Below are positions 8,720 to 19,326 of a DNA stretch of 64,000 nt, in pieces; the first letter of the stretch is position 1; every line of letters starts with the position of its first letter. Under the pieces are notes generated by a model. The model worked only from the letters and a program-made list of their open reading frames with translations. It searched no databases and was not told the origin of the DNA. The position numbers and the translations under genes were made by a program. The DNA is taken from positions 62,001 through 126,000 of the forward strand of contig NZ_JACHWM010000008.1 of the NCBI RefSeq assembly GCF_014191355.1, in the 5' to 3' direction. The DNA is from Methylobacterium sp. R2-1. Its GTDB lineage: Bacteria > Pseudomonadota > Alphaproteobacteria > Rhizobiales > Beijerinckiaceae.

Positions 8720-10033
8720 ATGAGCACAACGGATCGCCATCCCGGAGCCCATCTCGGCAGCCGTCCCGGAAGCCGCCGCCTGCTCGTCGCCGGGGCGGGC
8801 ATCGCCAGCCTCACCCTGGCGGTCGCCCTGAAGCGGACACACGGCCCTGCCCTCGAGGTCGTGGTCTGCGATCCCGGCCTGGAGGCGGGCGCCGCGCGCC
8901 ACCGCGGGCGCGCCTACGCCGTGGCGGCGGGACCGCGGCGAATGTTCGAGAGGCTCGGGTTATGGCCCCGGATCGAACCGGCAGCGGAACCGATGCGCCG
9001 GCTCGTCATCAGCGACAGCCGCGTCGGCGATCCGGTGCGGCCGGTCTTCCTCACCTTCGGCGACGGAACCGAGGCGCGGCAGGAGGCACGCCACGACGCA
9101 GGGGAGGCGGGCGAGCCCTTCGCGCACATGGTCGAGGCCGAACCGATGGTCGGCGTGCTGCTCGACGCTGCGCGGGAGGCAGGCGTCCGGCTCGTCACCG
9201 CGGGTGTCCGCGCCGCCGTGCCGGGTCCGCGCGCGACCCGCGTGACCTTGAGCGACGGCAGTACGGAGGAGGTTGCGCTGGTTGTCGCCGCCGATGGCGC
9301 CCGCTCGGCCCTGCGCGAGGCCGCCAGCATCGGCTGGGTCGGCTGGTCCTACCCGCAATCGGGCATCGTTGCGACGATCGGGCACGCCCGCGACCACGAG
9401 GGCCGCGCCTTCGAGCACTTCCTGCCGAGCGGCCCCTTCGCGATTCTACCGCTGAAGGCGGGGGGCGCCCTCGGCCACCGCTCCTCCATCGTCTGGACCG
9501 AGCGCAGCGCCGACGTGCCGGCCCTGCTCGGTGGGGACGCCGCCGAAACCTTGGCCGAGATCGAGCGCCGGTTCGGACCCGAACTCGGCCGCATCGCCCT
9601 GGAGCACGGGCCGAGCGCCCACCCGCTGCATCTGGGCATCGCCCGCAGCTTCCGGGCGCCGCGCCTCGCGCTCCTCGGGGACGCCGCCCACGTCATCCAC
9701 CCGCTGGCGGGCCAGGGGCTCAATCTCGGGCTCGCCGGGGCGGCGTCGCTCGCCGAGGCGGTGACTGGCGCCCTGCGGCTCGGGCTCGATCCCGGCGCCG
9801 ATGCGGTGCTTCGCGAGTACGAGCAGGCCCGCCGCTTCGACAGCGTGGCGATGGCGGCCGCGACCGACGGACTCAACCGCCTGTTCTCCAACGACAGCTT
9901 GGCCCTGCGCCTCACCCGCGATCTCGGACTGGGCCTCGTCGACCGGATGCCGGGACTGAAGCGCTTCTTCATCGGTCAAGCCTCGGCCCTGCGAGGCGAG
10001 AGCCCGCGCCTGCTGCGGGGCGAGGCCCTCTGA
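8720..10033 (+). CDS. UbiH/VisC-family FAD-dependent monooxygenase
   Basis: A 437-residue flavoprotein hydroxylase of the UbiH/UbiF/COQ6 family, which hydroxylates the ubiquinone ring during biosynthesis. The N-terminal FAD site is LLVAGAGIASLTLAVAL, the mid-protein NAD(P)H/FAD segment is LVVAADGARSALREAA, and the C-terminal FAD motif is LLGDAAHVIHPLAGQGLNLG. The ATG at 8720 follows a strong gaggaagagga ribosome site; the upstream in-frame residues are Arg-rich noise. Which ring position it acts on cannot be told from sequence. A second UbiH-like role outside ubiquinone synthesis is possible. Confidence 0.88.
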   Translation: MSTTDRHPGAHLGSRPGSRRLLVAGAGIASLTLAVALKRTHGPALEVVVCDPGLEAGAARHRGRAYAVAAGPRRMFERLGLWPRIEPAAEPMRRLVISDSRVGDPVRPVFLTFGDGTEARQEARHDAGEAGEPFAHMVEAEPMVGVLLDAAREAGVRLVTAGVRAAVPGPRATRVTLSDGSTEEVALVVAADGARSALREAASIGWVGWSYPQSGIVATIGHARDHEGRAFEHFLPSGPFAILPLKAGGALGHRSSIVWTERSADVPALLGGDAAETLAEIERRFGPELGRIALEHGPSAHPLHLGIARSFRAPRLALLGDAAHVIHPLAGQGLNLGLAGAASLAEAVTGALRLGLDPGADAVLREYEQARRFDSVAMAAATDGLNRLFSNDSLALRLTRDLGLGLVDRMPGLKRFFIGQASALRGESPRLLRGEAL

Positions 10034-10251
10034 AGCGGGGCTGAAACCGCGATGACGCGCGGTAATCCGGGCGGCCAACGTCAGGCTTGCCGAACTGCGC
10101 CGGTGCCGTGGGGGACCGACGACGCTTGAGGCCGGCCTCGGGCCAACGGCATTTGCGGCCACCCGGTTTTTCGTTCATGTAGCGGCACCGCGTTCCGGGG
10201 GTATCCCGAGCGCGCCGATCTGCCACCCGAACGCATCGGGACGTTGAACCT

Positions 10252-10815
10252 ATGGCCACACCGGAATTCGACCTCGGCGACATTAAGCGCCGCATGCAGG
10301 GCGCCGTCAGTTCTCTGAGCAAGGATTTGGGATCGCTGCGCACGGGCCGCGCGACACCGAGCCTGCTCGATCCGATCCAGGTCGAGGCCTATGGCGCATC
10401 GATGCCGATGGCACAGGTCGCCACCGTGAGTGTGCCGGAGCCGCGCCTGCTCTCGATCTCGGTCTGGGACCGCTCGATGGTCACGAATGTCGAGAAGGCG
10501 ATCCGCGAATCCGATCTCGGCCTCAACCCGATGACGGAGGGCCAGACGATCCGCCTGCGCATCCCCGAGATGAACGAGCAGCGCCGCAAGGAGATGGTCA
10601 AGGTCGCCCACAAGTACACCGAGGAGGCCCGCATCGCCGTGCGCCATGTCCGCCGCGACGGGCTCGACATCCTCAAGCGGCTCGAGAAGGACGGCGCCAT
10701 CAGCCAGGACGACGAGAAGCGTCAGGCCGGCGACGTGCAGAAGGCCACCGACGACGCGATCGCCGAGATCGACAGCGTGCTGGCGAGCAAGGAGAAGGAA
10801 ATCATGCAGGTCTGA
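10252..10815 (+). CDS. frr: Ribosome recycling factor
   Basis: Works with EF-G to split the post-termination ribosome. The 187-residue length is typical, and it has the RRF hallmarks [15 protein letters not shown] near the N-terminus, [23 protein letters not shown], and the C-terminal three-helix bundle with [26 protein letters not shown]. It opens the frr-uppS-cdsA-dxr-rseP series. In most proteobacteria pyrH precedes frr directly; here pyrH is 13 kb away on the other strand. Confidence 0.98.
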   Translation: MATPEFDLGDIKRRMQGAVSSLSKDLGSLRTGRATPSLLDPIQVEAYGASMPMAQVATVSVPEPRLLSISVWDRSMVTNVEKAIRESDLGLNPMTEGQTIRLRIPEMNEQRRKEMVKVAHKYTEEARIAVRHVRRDGLDILKRLEKDGAISQDDEKRQAGDVQKATDDAIAEIDSVLASKEKEIMQV

Positions 10816-10900
10816 CGCCTCCGGCCTGTATCGAACAGGACAGGTGTCGGAGCCGCGCCGGACCGCGGTGGCAAGGGGGCAGCCAAGGAGGCGGCAAAGG

Positions 10901-11704
10901 GTGCGCCAGGACGGGGAGGCTGCGTTGGTTCGCTCGGAAGGCGCGCGGCAGATCGGAGACGCGGCGGGCGCCGCGCCCGAGGGAGCGGCGCAGCCTGCGC
11001 CGCGGCACGTCGCCATCATCATGGACGGCAACGGCCGCTGGGCCGCGAACCGGGGTCTGCCCCGCTTCGAGGGGCACCGCCGCGGCGTCGAGGCCGTCCG
11101 CCGGGCCGTGCGCTCCGCCATCACCCTCGGCATCGACTACCTCACCGTCTACAGCTTCTCCTCCGAGAATTGGCGCCGGCCGCCCTCGGAAATCTCCGAG
11201 CTGATGGGCCTGCTCAAGCTGTTCGTGCGCAGTGATCTCGCCGATCTGCACGCCAACAATGTCCGCGTCCGGGTGATCGGCGATCGGACCGATCTCTCGG
11301 CGGACATCGCCGGACTGCTCGACGAGGCGGAGACGCGCACCCGCGCCAATACCGGCCTCACCCTGGTCGTGGCCTTCAACTACGGCGGACGCCAGGAGAT
11401 CGTACGCGCGATGCGCCGCATCGCGGCGGCAGTTGCGGACGGTCGGCTGCGCCCGGAGGAGATCGACCTCTCGACGGTCACGGCGGCGCTCGACACCGCC
11501 GGCATCCCCGACCCGGATCTCGTCATCCGCACCTCCGGCGAGCAGCGGCTCTCGAACTTCCTGACATGGCAGACGGCCTATGCCGAGTACGTGATCGAGC
11601 CGGGCTTCTGGCCGGATTTCGATCACGACGCCTTCCTCGCCGCCGTCAGCGAGTTTCACCGCCGCGACCGCCGCTTCGGCGGCCTCGGTACCGGGGCGGG
11701 CTGA
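10901..11704 (+). CDS. uppS: Isoprenyl (undecaprenyl) diphosphate synthase
   Basis: Condenses isopentenyl diphosphate units onto farnesyl diphosphate in cis to make the C55 lipid carrier for peptidoglycan and other polysaccharides. [13 protein letters not shown] carries the catalytic Asp42, FSSENWRRP and GGRQEIVRA follow, and the C-terminal signature is [20 protein letters not shown] start at 10901 is chosen because a perfect AAGGAGG lies nine bases upstream; an in-frame TTG at 10925 behind GGGGAGG is an alternative. Length is 267 residues. Its stop overlaps the cdsA start (TGATG), so translation is probably coupled. Confidence 0.95.
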   Translation: MRQDGEAALVRSEGARQIGDAAGAAPEGAAQPAPRHVAIIMDGNGRWAANRGLPRFEGHRRGVEAVRRAVRSAITLGIDYLTVYSFSSENWRRPPSEISELMGLLKLFVRSDLADLHANNVRVRVIGDRTDLSADIAGLLDEAETRTRANTGLTLVVAFNYGGRQEIVRAMRRIAAAVADGRLRPEEIDLSTVTAALDTAGIPDPDLVIRTSGEQRLSNFLTWQTAYAEYVIEPGFWPDFDHDAFLAAVSEFHRRDRRFGGLGTGAG

Positions 11705-12570
11705 TGGCGCGGGACGAGGCGGCTCCCCCTGCGCCCGCCCAGCGGGCACCCTTCGCCACCCGTGAGTTCGGTCTGCGCGTGGCCTCGGCCCTGGTGCTCG
11801 GTGCGGCGGTGCTCGGGAGCCTGGTGGTCGGCGGCTGGGCTTTCGCCGCGGTCTGGCTGATCGCCGGCATCGTCGGCGCGGCCGAGTGGCTCGCCATGAC
11901 CCGTTCCGAGCCGCTCCTGCCGCTCCTGGGCCTCACCGGCGCGACGCTGTTCGGCGTGCTCACGGCCGTACTCGTCGGCGCACCCCTCTGGGCGCCGCTC
12001 CTCATCCTGCTGGCCGGAAGCCTCGGCCTGTTCGCCCTTGGGCACGGTTCGGGCCGGCGCAAGCCGATCTGGGGCCTGCTCGGTGGTGCGGTGGTTGCCC
12101 TGGTGCCGACGCTGTTGCGGATCGATCCCGCGATCGGCGTGGTCGGGCCAGCCTGGATGTTCGCGGTGGTCTGGTCCACCGACAGCGTCGCCTACTTCAC
12201 CGGCCGCCTGATCGGCGGGCCGAAGCTGATGCCGCGGGTCAGCCCGAAGAAGACGTGGTCCGGCGCGCTCGGCGGCCTCGCCGCCGGCGTGATCGGCGGA
12301 AGCGCGACCCTGCTCGTCGCCCGCGCGCAGGGCTGGGACGCTCTGCCCGGCCTCTCTCCCGCCCTGGTTGCGGTGCTGAGCGGGCTCGCCTCGATCCTGT
12401 CGCAGGGGGGCGACCTCGTTGAGTCCGCCCTCAAGCGGCGCTACGGCGTCAAGGATTCCGGCCGCTCGATTCCCGGCCATGGCGGCGTCATGGACCGGCT
12501 CGACGGCTTCTTCGCCGTCGCGCTCCTCGCCGGCCTGTGCCTCGCCGCCCTGCGACTCCTGAATGCCTGA
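11704..12570 (+). CDS. cdsA: Phosphatidate cytidylyltransferase
   Basis: Makes CDP-diacylglycerol from phosphatidate and CTP in the inner membrane, the branch point of phospholipid synthesis. The 288-residue protein has about seven to eight membrane segments and ends with the family signature from SALKRRYGVKDSGR to IPGHGGVMDRLD, which includes the metal-binding aspartates. It overlaps uppS by one base and is followed by dxr after 14 bases, so these three genes form one operon. Confidence 0.96.
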   Translation: MARDEAAPPAPAQRAPFATREFGLRVASALVLGAAVLGSLVVGGWAFAAVWLIAGIVGAAEWLAMTRSEPLLPLLGLTGATLFGVLTAVLVGAPLWAPLLILLAGSLGLFALGHGSGRRKPIWGLLGGAVVALVPTLLRIDPAIGVVGPAWMFAVVWSTDSVAYFTGRLIGGPKLMPRVSPKKTWSGALGGLAAGVIGGSATLLVARAQGWDALPGLSPALVAVLSGLASILSQGGDLVESALKRRYGVKDSGRSIPGHGGVMDRLDGFFAVALLAGLCLAALRLLNA

Positions 12571-12584
12571 ACGGAACTGATCCC

Positions 12585-13763
12585 GTGAGCCTCACCGTCA
12601 CCGTCCTCGGCGCCACCGGCTCGATCGGCCGCTCGACCACGGACCTCCTGTCCCAGCATGCGGGCCGCTTTCGCATTGGCGCGCTGGTCGGCGGCAAGGA
12701 TGCCGCGGCCCTGGCCAAGCTGGCCCTGGAGCTGAAGCCGGATTTCGCCGCGCTCGCCGATGAGAGCGCCGGCCCGGCTTTGGCCGAGGCGTTGTCGGGC
12801 TCCGGCATTCCGAACGGGGCCGGCGAGAACGCCGTGCTGGAGGCGGTCGCCCGCGAGGCCGACATCGTCGTCGCGGCGGTGAGCGGGGCGGCGGGCCTGA
12901 AACCCACCCACGCCGCGCTCCGGCTCGGCCGCACCATCGCGCTCGCCAACAAGGAAAGCCTCGTCTGCGCCGGCGACGCCTTCATGCGCGACGCTCAGCG
13001 CTACGGCGCCCGCATCCTGCCGGTGGATTCAGAGCACAACGCGCTTGCCCAGGCCATGGGCGACGGCCGCGTCGCTGACATCGCCAAGATGACGCTGACC
13101 GCCTCGGGCGGTCCGTTCCGCACCTGGACCCGCGAGCGCATCGCTGCTGCGAGCCCGACCGAAGCCGCCGCCCACCCGACCTGGTCGATGGGCATGAAGA
13201 TCAACATCGATTCCGCCTCGCTGATGAACAAGGGGCTGGAGCTGATCGAGGCCCACCACCTCTTCGCGATCGAAGCGGAACGGCTCGACGTGATCGTCCA
13301 TCCGCAATCGATCGTGCACGGGCTCATCGCGTGGCGCGACGGGGCGGTGACGGCCGGGCTCGCCATGCCCGACATGCGCGTGCCGATCGCCCACTGCCTC
13401 GGGCTCGGCGACCGGCTGGAAATCGCCCGCGGCCGTCCGCTCGATCTGGCCGCCACCGGTAGCCTCACCTTCGAGCCCGCGGACGAGGCGCGCTTCCCCT
13501 GCCTGCGCGTCGCACGGGCGGCGCTCAGCGAGGGCGGCGCGGCGCCGACCGTGATGAACGCCGCCAACGAGATCGCGGTCGCCGCCTTCATCGGCGGCGC
13601 GATCCCCTTCTACGGCATCGCCGAACTGGTGGAGCGGGCGGTCGAGCACTTCGCCGCCGAGTTCCGTCGCGCCCCGGAGGACGTGGAAGAGGCACTTGCG
13701 ATCGACGCACGAGTGCGCGCCTGGAGCCTGGAGGCGGTGCCGGCCGCCCGCGCCGTGGGCTGA
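12585..13763 (+). CDS. dxr: 1-deoxy-D-xylulose 5-phosphate reductoisomerase
   Basis: Second step of the MEP isoprenoid pathway, converting DXP to 2-C-methylerythritol 4-phosphate with NADPH. The N-terminus TVLGATGSIGRSTTD is the nucleotide-binding loop. LANKESLVCAG, VDSEHNAL (metal ligands) and SLMNKGLELIEAHHLF are characteristic. A GTG at 12585 gives 392 residues, matching the family; the open frame extends 16 codons into cdsA but those residues are not Dxr-like. The product pathway feeds uppS in the same operon. Confidence 0.96.
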   Translation: MSLTVTVLGATGSIGRSTTDLLSQHAGRFRIGALVGGKDAAALAKLALELKPDFAALADESAGPALAEALSGSGIPNGAGENAVLEAVAREADIVVAAVSGAAGLKPTHAALRLGRTIALANKESLVCAGDAFMRDAQRYGARILPVDSEHNALAQAMGDGRVADIAKMTLTASGGPFRTWTRERIAAASPTEAAAHPTWSMGMKINIDSASLMNKGLELIEAHHLFAIEAERLDVIVHPQSIVHGLIAWRDGAVTAGLAMPDMRVPIAHCLGLGDRLEIARGRPLDLAATGSLTFEPADEARFPCLRVARAALSEGGAAPTVMNAANEIAVAAFIGGAIPFYGIAELVERAVEHFAAEFRRAPEDVEEALAIDARVRAWSLEAVPAARAVG

Positions 13764-13977
13764 GGCGCAATTAACCTTTACGAACTCTTATCGGGGACGG
13801 AGAGCCGGCCCCCACGTGCCGTGGACGTGATTAGATCTCGCGCTCGAACGTAAGGCGTGCGACGATCCGCGACTTGCCGGCCGGGGGCTCGTTCTGTCAG
13901 GGCGGGCGGTCAAGACCAGATTCGCGCCTGACGTGCGCGGATCTCCTACGCGTGTCGCGGCCTGAAGGATGATGGCC

Positions 13978-15138
13978 ATGGAATTCTTGAGCGGCATGGG
14001 CGGAAACGCCGCCGGCTTCTTCGGCGCGGTGATCCCGTTCCTGATCGTGCTGACGATCGTCGTGTTCGTGCACGAGATGGGCCATTTCCTGGTCGGGCGC
14101 TGGTGCGGGGTCGGCGTCACCGCCTTCTCCATCGGCTTCGGCCCGGAGGTCGTCGGCTTCACCGACCGGCGCGGTACCCGCTGGAAACTTTCGGCGATCC
14201 CGCTCGGCGGCTACGTCAAGTTCGTGGGCGACGCCAACGGCGCCAGCGTGCCCGATCCGGAGGCGGTCGCCCGCATGAGTCCGCACGAGCGGGCGGTCAG
14301 CTTTCCGACCCAGCCGGTGGCCAAGCGCGCGGCCATCGTCGCCGCCGGTCCTGTCGCCAACTTCATCCTGGCCATCGCCGTCTTCGCGGGCGCGATCTAT
14401 TTCAGCGGCCGCTACGAGACACCGGCCCGTGTCGAGGCGGTGCAGCCGAACAGTGCCGCGGCACGGGCGGGCTTCCTGCCCGGCGACGTGATCCGCACGA
14501 TCGACGGCAAGCCGGTCCAGACCTTCAACGAGATGCAGCGCGTCGTCTCGGCCGCCGCCGGCTCCTCTCTGGCGGTCACCGTGGATCGCGGCGGTGAGGT
14601 CCAGACGCTGACCGCCGTGCCCGACATGATCGAGGAGCGCACGCCCTTCGGTCGCCACCGCTTCGGCCGGCTCGGCATCAACGGGCCGAACGCCAGCGCG
14701 GCCAAGCTGGTGCATTACGGGCCCTTCGAGTCCCTGAAGTTGGGCGTCCACGAGACGGCTTTCGTGGTGGAGCGCACCTTCGACTACATCGGCAAGCTCG
14801 TTACCGGCCGTGAATCCGCGGACCAGCTCTCCGGACCGATCGGAATCGCCCGGGTCTCGGGCGAGGTGGCGCGCGTCGGCGGCGTCGGCGGATTGATTGG
14901 GCTGATCGCGCTGCTGTCGGTCTCGATCGGGCTCCTCAACCTGTTCCCGATCCCGCTCCTCGACGGCGGCCACCTGCTGTTCTACGCCTTCGAGGCGGTG
15001 CGCGGCCGCCCCTTGAGCGAACGGGCACAGGAGATCGGCTTCCGCATCGGACTGGCCTTCGTGCTGATGCTGATGCTGTTCGCGGCCTGGAACGACATCC
15101 TCAATCTCGGCGCCTCGTTGAGCCAGCGCGGCACGTGA
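13978..15138 (+). CDS. rseP: Site-2 metalloprotease RseP
   Basis: Inner-membrane zinc protease that cuts anti-sigma factors and remnant signal peptides within the membrane. The first membrane segment carries HEMGH (residues 32-36), a single PDZ domain occupies about residues 125-210 (FLPGDVIRTIDGKPVQ), and the C-terminal third zinc ligand is in NLFPIPLLDGGHLLF. Of three clustered ATGs, the one at 13978 is nine bases after gaagg and is preferred; the first at 13969 has no spacing from it. It is separated from dxr by 214 bases, so it may have its own promoter. Confidence 0.95.
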   Translation: MEFLSGMGGNAAGFFGAVIPFLIVLTIVVFVHEMGHFLVGRWCGVGVTAFSIGFGPEVVGFTDRRGTRWKLSAIPLGGYVKFVGDANGASVPDPEAVARMSPHERAVSFPTQPVAKRAAIVAAGPVANFILAIAVFAGAIYFSGRYETPARVEAVQPNSAAARAGFLPGDVIRTIDGKPVQTFNEMQRVVSAAAGSSLAVTVDRGGEVQTLTAVPDMIEERTPFGRHRFGRLGINGPNASAAKLVHYGPFESLKLGVHETAFVVERTFDYIGKLVTGRESADQLSGPIGIARVSGEVARVGGVGGLIGLIALLSVSIGLLNLFPIPLLDGGHLLFYAFEAVRGRPLSERAQEIGFRIGLAFVLMLMLFAAWNDILNLGASLSQRGT

Positions 15139-15487
15139 CGCAGGGCCCCCTCCCCTCCCCGAATCGACGGCCCGGCGACCGCGCCGGGCCGTTCGCGTTT
15201 GTGGTGAATGCCGACTTACCGCAATGAAGATGCGCTTCGGAAAGTCGTGCTTGCGACCATATTTACGCCCTATTCACGCTAATCTCAGAACGATCGTAAA
15301 GGCGTCGCGCCGTTAAGTGGCGCGAAGGCCACGACCCCCCAAAATCCCGGTATGTCGGACGGCCCTCGCGTTTGCTTCGCGGGGGAATCCCGATACAAGC
15401 GTGGCTGGGACCAGAGGGCGGCGAGCCTTAAGGGCGGCCGCCTGCGGGTGCGAACCCGTGCTGAGATAAAAAGAGACGGGCGATTAC
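15139..15487. other. Intergenic region between rseP and bamA
   Basis: 349 bases without a gene. It holds a 10-bp perfect hairpin just after rseP (listed) and then an AT-richer segment around 15205-15305 that probably contains the bamA promoter. The last 130 bases would be the bamA leader. I could not assign a confident -35/-10 pair. Confidence 0.5.
15168..15191 (+). terminator. Hairpin terminator after rseP
   Basis: Perfect 10-bp stem cggcccggcg / cgccgggccg with a four-base accg loop, 29 nt beyond the rseP stop. It is followed by TTCGCGTTTGTGG, only mildly T-rich. It probably separates the frr-rseP transcripts from bamA. Confidence 0.6.
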
Positions 15488-18052
15488 ATGATGTCGATGA
15501 CGGGAAAGCGCCGGCGAAAGTCGGCGGAGCGTGCCATCGTTCTGGTCGCCACCGCCGCCAGCGTGATCCTCGGCGGCGCGGCCGCACAGGCGCAGCAGAT
15601 CGTCGTTGAAGGCAACCGCCGTGTCGATGCCGACACGATCCGCTCCTACGTCACCGGCTCGGCCTCCGGCTCGCCCGAGGAAGCGCGGCGCAATCTTCTC
15701 GCCACCGGCCTCTTCTCCGACGTGCAGGTCTCCGGCCGCGGCGGCACCACCGTGGTGCGCGTGCGTGAGAACAACGTCGTCGGCCGCGTCTTCTTCGAGG
15801 GCAACAAGAAGATCGAAAAGGCGACCCTCGAGAGCGTCGTCGAGACCAAGGATCGCGGCGCCCTAAACCAGGCGGTCATCGCCGCCGACGTGGAGCGAAT
15901 CCGCGACGTATACAAGCGCTCGGGTCGTGGCACCGCGAAGGTGAGCTACCGTCTCGTCGACCTGCCCACCGGCCGCTCCGACGTCGTCTACACGATCGAC
16001 GAGGGCGACAAGACCGGTATCCGCGCCATCAACTTCGTCGGCAACAACGTCTTCTCGGAATCGACCCTCAAGGGTCTGATGTCTTCCTCCGAGATGAACT
16101 TCCTGTCGTTCATCAAGACGTCCGACGTCTACGATCCCGACCGGATCTCCGCGGACCTCGACGTCGTGCGCCGCTACTACCTCAAGAACGGCTACGCCGA
16201 CTTCCGCGTCGTGAATGCCGATGCCCGCTACGTCGAGGGCGGCGAGGAGACCGGCTGGGTCATCACCGTCACCGTCGAGGAGGGCGAGCAATACACTGTC
16301 GGCGCGGTGGCCGTGGATCCGCGCATCGCCGGCATCGACCGCGAGGCTCTCGACGGGCAGATCCGCGCCCAGGTCGGCGACGTCTACAACGCCGAGGATG
16401 TCGAGAAGACGCTCGTGGGCGTCACCAACGAGGTCAACCGCCAGGGCTACCCCTTCGCCCAGGTGCGCCCCACCGGCCAGCGCGACCGCGCCACCCATCA
16501 GGTGGCTCTCGGCTTCGTCGTCGAGGACGGCCCGCGCGTCTACGTCGAGCGCATCAACATCCGCGGCAACACCCGCACCCGCGATTACGTCATTCGCCGC
16601 GAGCTCGACCTGGCGGAGGGCGACGCCTACAACCGCGTGCTGGTCGATCGGGCCGAGCGCCGGCTGAACGGTCTGGGCTTCTTCAAGAAGGTCCGCTTCT
16701 CCAACGAGCCGGGCTCGGCACCGGACCGGGTGGTCGTCAACATCGACGTCGAGGATCAACCCACGGGTTCGTTCTCGGTGGCGGGCGGCTACTCCACCCA
16801 GGACGGCATCATCGGCGAGGTCTCGGTCTCCGAGTCGAACTTCCTCGGTCGCGGCCAGTACGTGCGCCTCGCGGTGCAGGGCGGCCAGTACGCCCGCGGC
16901 ATCGATTTCTCCTTCACCGAGCCGTACTTCCTCGGCTACCGCCTCGCCGCCGGCTTCGACGCCTTCTACAAGTACTCCGACCTGACCCGGTACTCGCGTT
17001 ACGAGACGACGGTCTACGGTGGTCAGCTCCGCCTCGGCCTGCCGATCACCGAGGAGTTCGGCGTCACCTTCCGCTACTCGCTCTACAACACCGAGCTGCG
17101 GGTCCCGAACACCATCAAGCGCCCCTACAACGACTGCTCGGTGGCGATCCCGGGCTACACCGCCCTCAATCCTGCCGGAACGTTCGATCCGTCTTTGGGG
17201 CGTAATGTGGGCGGCCTGCCGGCCTATCCGAACTGCGCTTATGACGGTGAAGCGTCGATCGCGCTCAAGGGTCAACAGGGCAACGTCCTGACCTCGCTCG
17301 CGGGCGTCACCCTAGCCTACTCGACCCTCGACAACCTGCAGCGGCCCTCGAACGGCTTCTACGGCGAGCTGAAACCCGACATCGCCGGCATCGGCGGTGA
17401 TTCCAAGTTCTTCCGCGTGACGGGTGACGCCCGCTACTACAAGGAATTGTGGGAGGACGTGGTCGGCTTCGTGCGTGTCCAGGGCGGTCACATCTCGGCC
17501 CTCGACAACCAGCCTCTTCGCATCACCGACCAGTTCTTCCTCGGCCCGTCGCTGGTGCGCGGTTTCGCTCCGAACGGCCTCGGTCCGCGCGACGTCGGCA
17601 TCGCCGATGCCCGCTCCAACGCCATCGGCGGCACCACCTACTTCGGCGCTACGGTCGAGGTTCAGTTCCCGATCTGGGGTCTGCCGAAGGATCTCGGCCT
17701 GAAGGGCGCGGTCTTCGCCGATGCCGGTACGCTGTTCGGTTACGATGGCCGCCGCAACTTCGACGTGAACGGCGACAACTTCATCAACGGCTTTGCACCG
17801 GGATCGGGCTGCAACTACACGAACTTCGGCGCCAACGCGATCAAGGTCGAGCCCGAATGCGTGAACGTCCGCGACAAGCCGACGATCCGCTCCTCGGTCG
17901 GTGCCTCGATCCTGTGGAACTCGCCGCTCGGCCCGATCCGCTTCGACTATGCCTACGCGCTGTCCAAGGACGAGGGTGTCCAGACGGCTCTGGGCAAGGT
18001 CGGCAAGGATCAGCTCCAGGCGTTCCGCTTCTCCGGCGGCTCGCGCTTCTGA
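15488..18052 (+). CDS. bamA: Outer-membrane protein assembly factor BamA
   Basis: Central Omp85 subunit of the BAM complex, which inserts beta-barrels (including the porin and TonB receptor in this window) into the outer membrane. The 854-residue protein has a signal peptide ending near AAAQAQ, five POTRA repeats (about residues 38-350, each with a G-N-x-R type element such as [13 protein letters not shown]), and a C-terminal barrel with the conserved [13 protein letters not shown] loop and terminal Phe (GGSRF). It follows rseP as usual and is closed by a very strong terminator. BamE of the same complex lies at 53895. Confidence 0.97.
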   Translation: MMSMTGKRRRKSAERAIVLVATAASVILGGAAAQAQQIVVEGNRRVDADTIRSYVTGSASGSPEEARRNLLATGLFSDVQVSGRGGTTVVRVRENNVVGRVFFEGNKKIEKATLESVVETKDRGALNQAVIAADVERIRDVYKRSGRGTAKVSYRLVDLPTGRSDVVYTIDEGDKTGIRAINFVGNNVFSESTLKGLMSSSEMNFLSFIKTSDVYDPDRISADLDVVRRYYLKNGYADFRVVNADARYVEGGEETGWVITVTVEEGEQYTVGAVAVDPRIAGIDREALDGQIRAQVGDVYNAEDVEKTLVGVTNEVNRQGYPFAQVRPTGQRDRATHQVALGFVVEDGPRVYVERINIRGNTRTRDYVIRRELDLAEGDAYNRVLVDRAERRLNGLGFFKKVRFSNEPGSAPDRVVVNIDVEDQPTGSFSVAGGYSTQDGIIGEVSVSESNFLGRGQYVRLAVQGGQYARGIDFSFTEPYFLGYRLAAGFDAFYKYSDLTRYSRYETTVYGGQLRLGLPITEEFGVTFRYSLYNTELRVPNTIKRPYNDCSVAIPGYTALNPAGTFDPSLGRNVGGLPAYPNCAYDGEASIALKGQQGNVLTSLAGVTLAYSTLDNLQRPSNGFYGELKPDIAGIGGDSKFFRVTGDARYYKELWEDVVGFVRVQGGHISALDNQPLRITDQFFLGPSLVRGFAPNGLGPRDVGIADARSNAIGGTTYFGATVEVQFPIWGLPKDLGLKGAVFADAGTLFGYDGRRNFDVNGDNFINGFAPGSGCNYTNFGANAIKVEPECVNVRDKPTIRSSVGASILWNSPLGPIRFDYAYALSKDEGVQTALGKVGKDQLQAFRFSGGSRF

Positions 18053-18070
18053 TCCCCGACAGACTTGCTT

Positions 18071-18115
18071 AAAAGAGCCGTGCCCGACCGTGTCCCGGTC
18101 GGGCACGGCTCTTTT
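18071..18115. terminator. Strong bidirectional terminator after bamA
   Basis: Perfect 20-bp stem: aaaagagccgtgcccgaccg pairs fully with its partner at 18096-18115, with a TGTCC loop. A-run and T-run flank it, so it works in either direction. It begins 18 nt after the bamA stop and means lpxD needs its own promoter within the next 100 bases. Confidence 0.92.
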
Positions 18116-18218
18116 GCTTTGTGACGATCCGTCCGTTCCACCCCGCGCGGGTGCTCCCTCCGGCGAAGAGCGCTATAGCGGCGCTCGGACCCCTCCCCTG
18201 CCGGCGCCATCGAACCTC

Positions 18219-19268
18219 ATGTCAGATCCCGTCTTCATCGCGCCGAAAGGCGGCCTGACCCTCGGCGCCGTCGCCGAGGCATGCGGCGTGCCGCTCCCGG
18301 AGGGCGCCGACCCGGCGCAGGCGGTGACCGGGGCAGCTCCCCTCGAGACAGCGGGTCCGACTGAACTCGCCTATATGGACAACGCCCGCTACGGCGACGC
18401 GCTCGGCACGACGCGGGCGCTGGCCTGCCTCGTCTCGCCGCGCTTCGCCCCGCGCGTTCCGTCCGGCACGATTGCCCTCGTCACGCGCGATCCCTACCGC
18501 GCCTATGCCGGGCTGCTGGCGCGCCTCTACGAGGAGGCGATGCGGCCGGGCTCGCTGTTTGCCGCCGCCGGCATCTCCCCCGGCGCCCATGTCCATCCGC
18601 AGGCGCGGCTCGAGGACGGGGTACGGATCGACCCGGGCGCCGTGGTCGGCCCCGGCGCCGAGATCGGGTCCGGCACAGTGCTCGGCCCCAACGCCGTGAT
18701 CGGCCCAAACGTACGGGTCGGCCGCGACTGCTCCATCGGCGCGGGCGCTACCCTGACCCACGCGCTCGTCGGCAACCGCGTCATCGTCCATCCCGGCGCC
18801 CGGATCGGCCAGGACGGGTTCGGCTTCGCCATGGGCGCGGGCGGCCACCTCAAGGTGCCGCAGGTCGGCCGCGTCATCATCCAGGACGATGTCGAGATCG
18901 GCGCCAACACCACCATCGACCGGGGCGCCTCGCGCGACACGGTGGTCGGCGAGGGGACCAAGATCGATAACCTCGTGCAGATCGCCCACAACGTGGTGAT
19001 CGGCCGCCACTGCGTGATCGTCTCCGGCGTCGGCATCTCCGGCTCGACGACTTTGGAGGATTACGTGGTGCTCGGCGGCCAGGTCGGCGTCGTCGGCCAC
19101 CTGCGCATCGGCATGGGCTCGCAGATCGCCGGCTCCTCCAACGTCAACCGCGACGTTCCCCCAGGCTCGCGCTGGGGCGGCACGCCGGCCAAGCCCGTGC
19201 GGACGTGGTTTCGCGAGATGACGACGCTGGCTCGCCTCGCCGAGCGCTCGGGCAAGGACGAGGCATGA
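18219..19268 (+). CDS. lpxD: UDP-3-O-(3-hydroxyacyl)glucosamine N-acyltransferase
   Basis: Third step of lipid A synthesis, adding the N-linked hydroxyacyl chain from acyl-ACP. The 349-residue protein has an N-terminal uridine-binding domain, then a left-handed beta-helix of hexapeptide repeats ([20 protein letters not shown] and onward), with the probable catalytic His257 in QIAHNVVIG. The ATG at 18219 gives the expected N-terminus; the longer open frame runs back into bamA. The usual followers fabZ, lpxA and lpxB are not next to it; a minus-strand gene follows. Confidence 0.95.
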   Translation: MSDPVFIAPKGGLTLGAVAEACGVPLPEGADPAQAVTGAAPLETAGPTELAYMDNARYGDALGTTRALACLVSPRFAPRVPSGTIALVTRDPYRAYAGLLARLYEEAMRPGSLFAAAGISPGAHVHPQARLEDGVRIDPGAVVGPGAEIGSGTVLGPNAVIGPNVRVGRDCSIGAGATLTHALVGNRVIVHPGARIGQDGFGFAMGAGGHLKVPQVGRVIIQDDVEIGANTTIDRGASRDTVVGEGTKIDNLVQIAHNVVIGRHCVIVSGVGISGSTTLEDYVVLGGQVGVVGHLRIGMGSQIAGSSNVNRDVPPGSRWGGTPAKPVRTWFREMTTLARLAERSGKDEA

Positions 19269-19326
19269 GGTTCAGGGCTCCCCTCTGAGACCCGCCGGCT
19301 TGCCCTTTGGGAACCCCTGACCGGCC

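Noticed and set aside
19269..19326. Terminator between convergent lpxD and the WcbI-like gene
   Set aside because: GGTTCAGGG and CCCTGACC arms are imperfect and enclose a loop of about 30 bases without a T-run; too weak to list.
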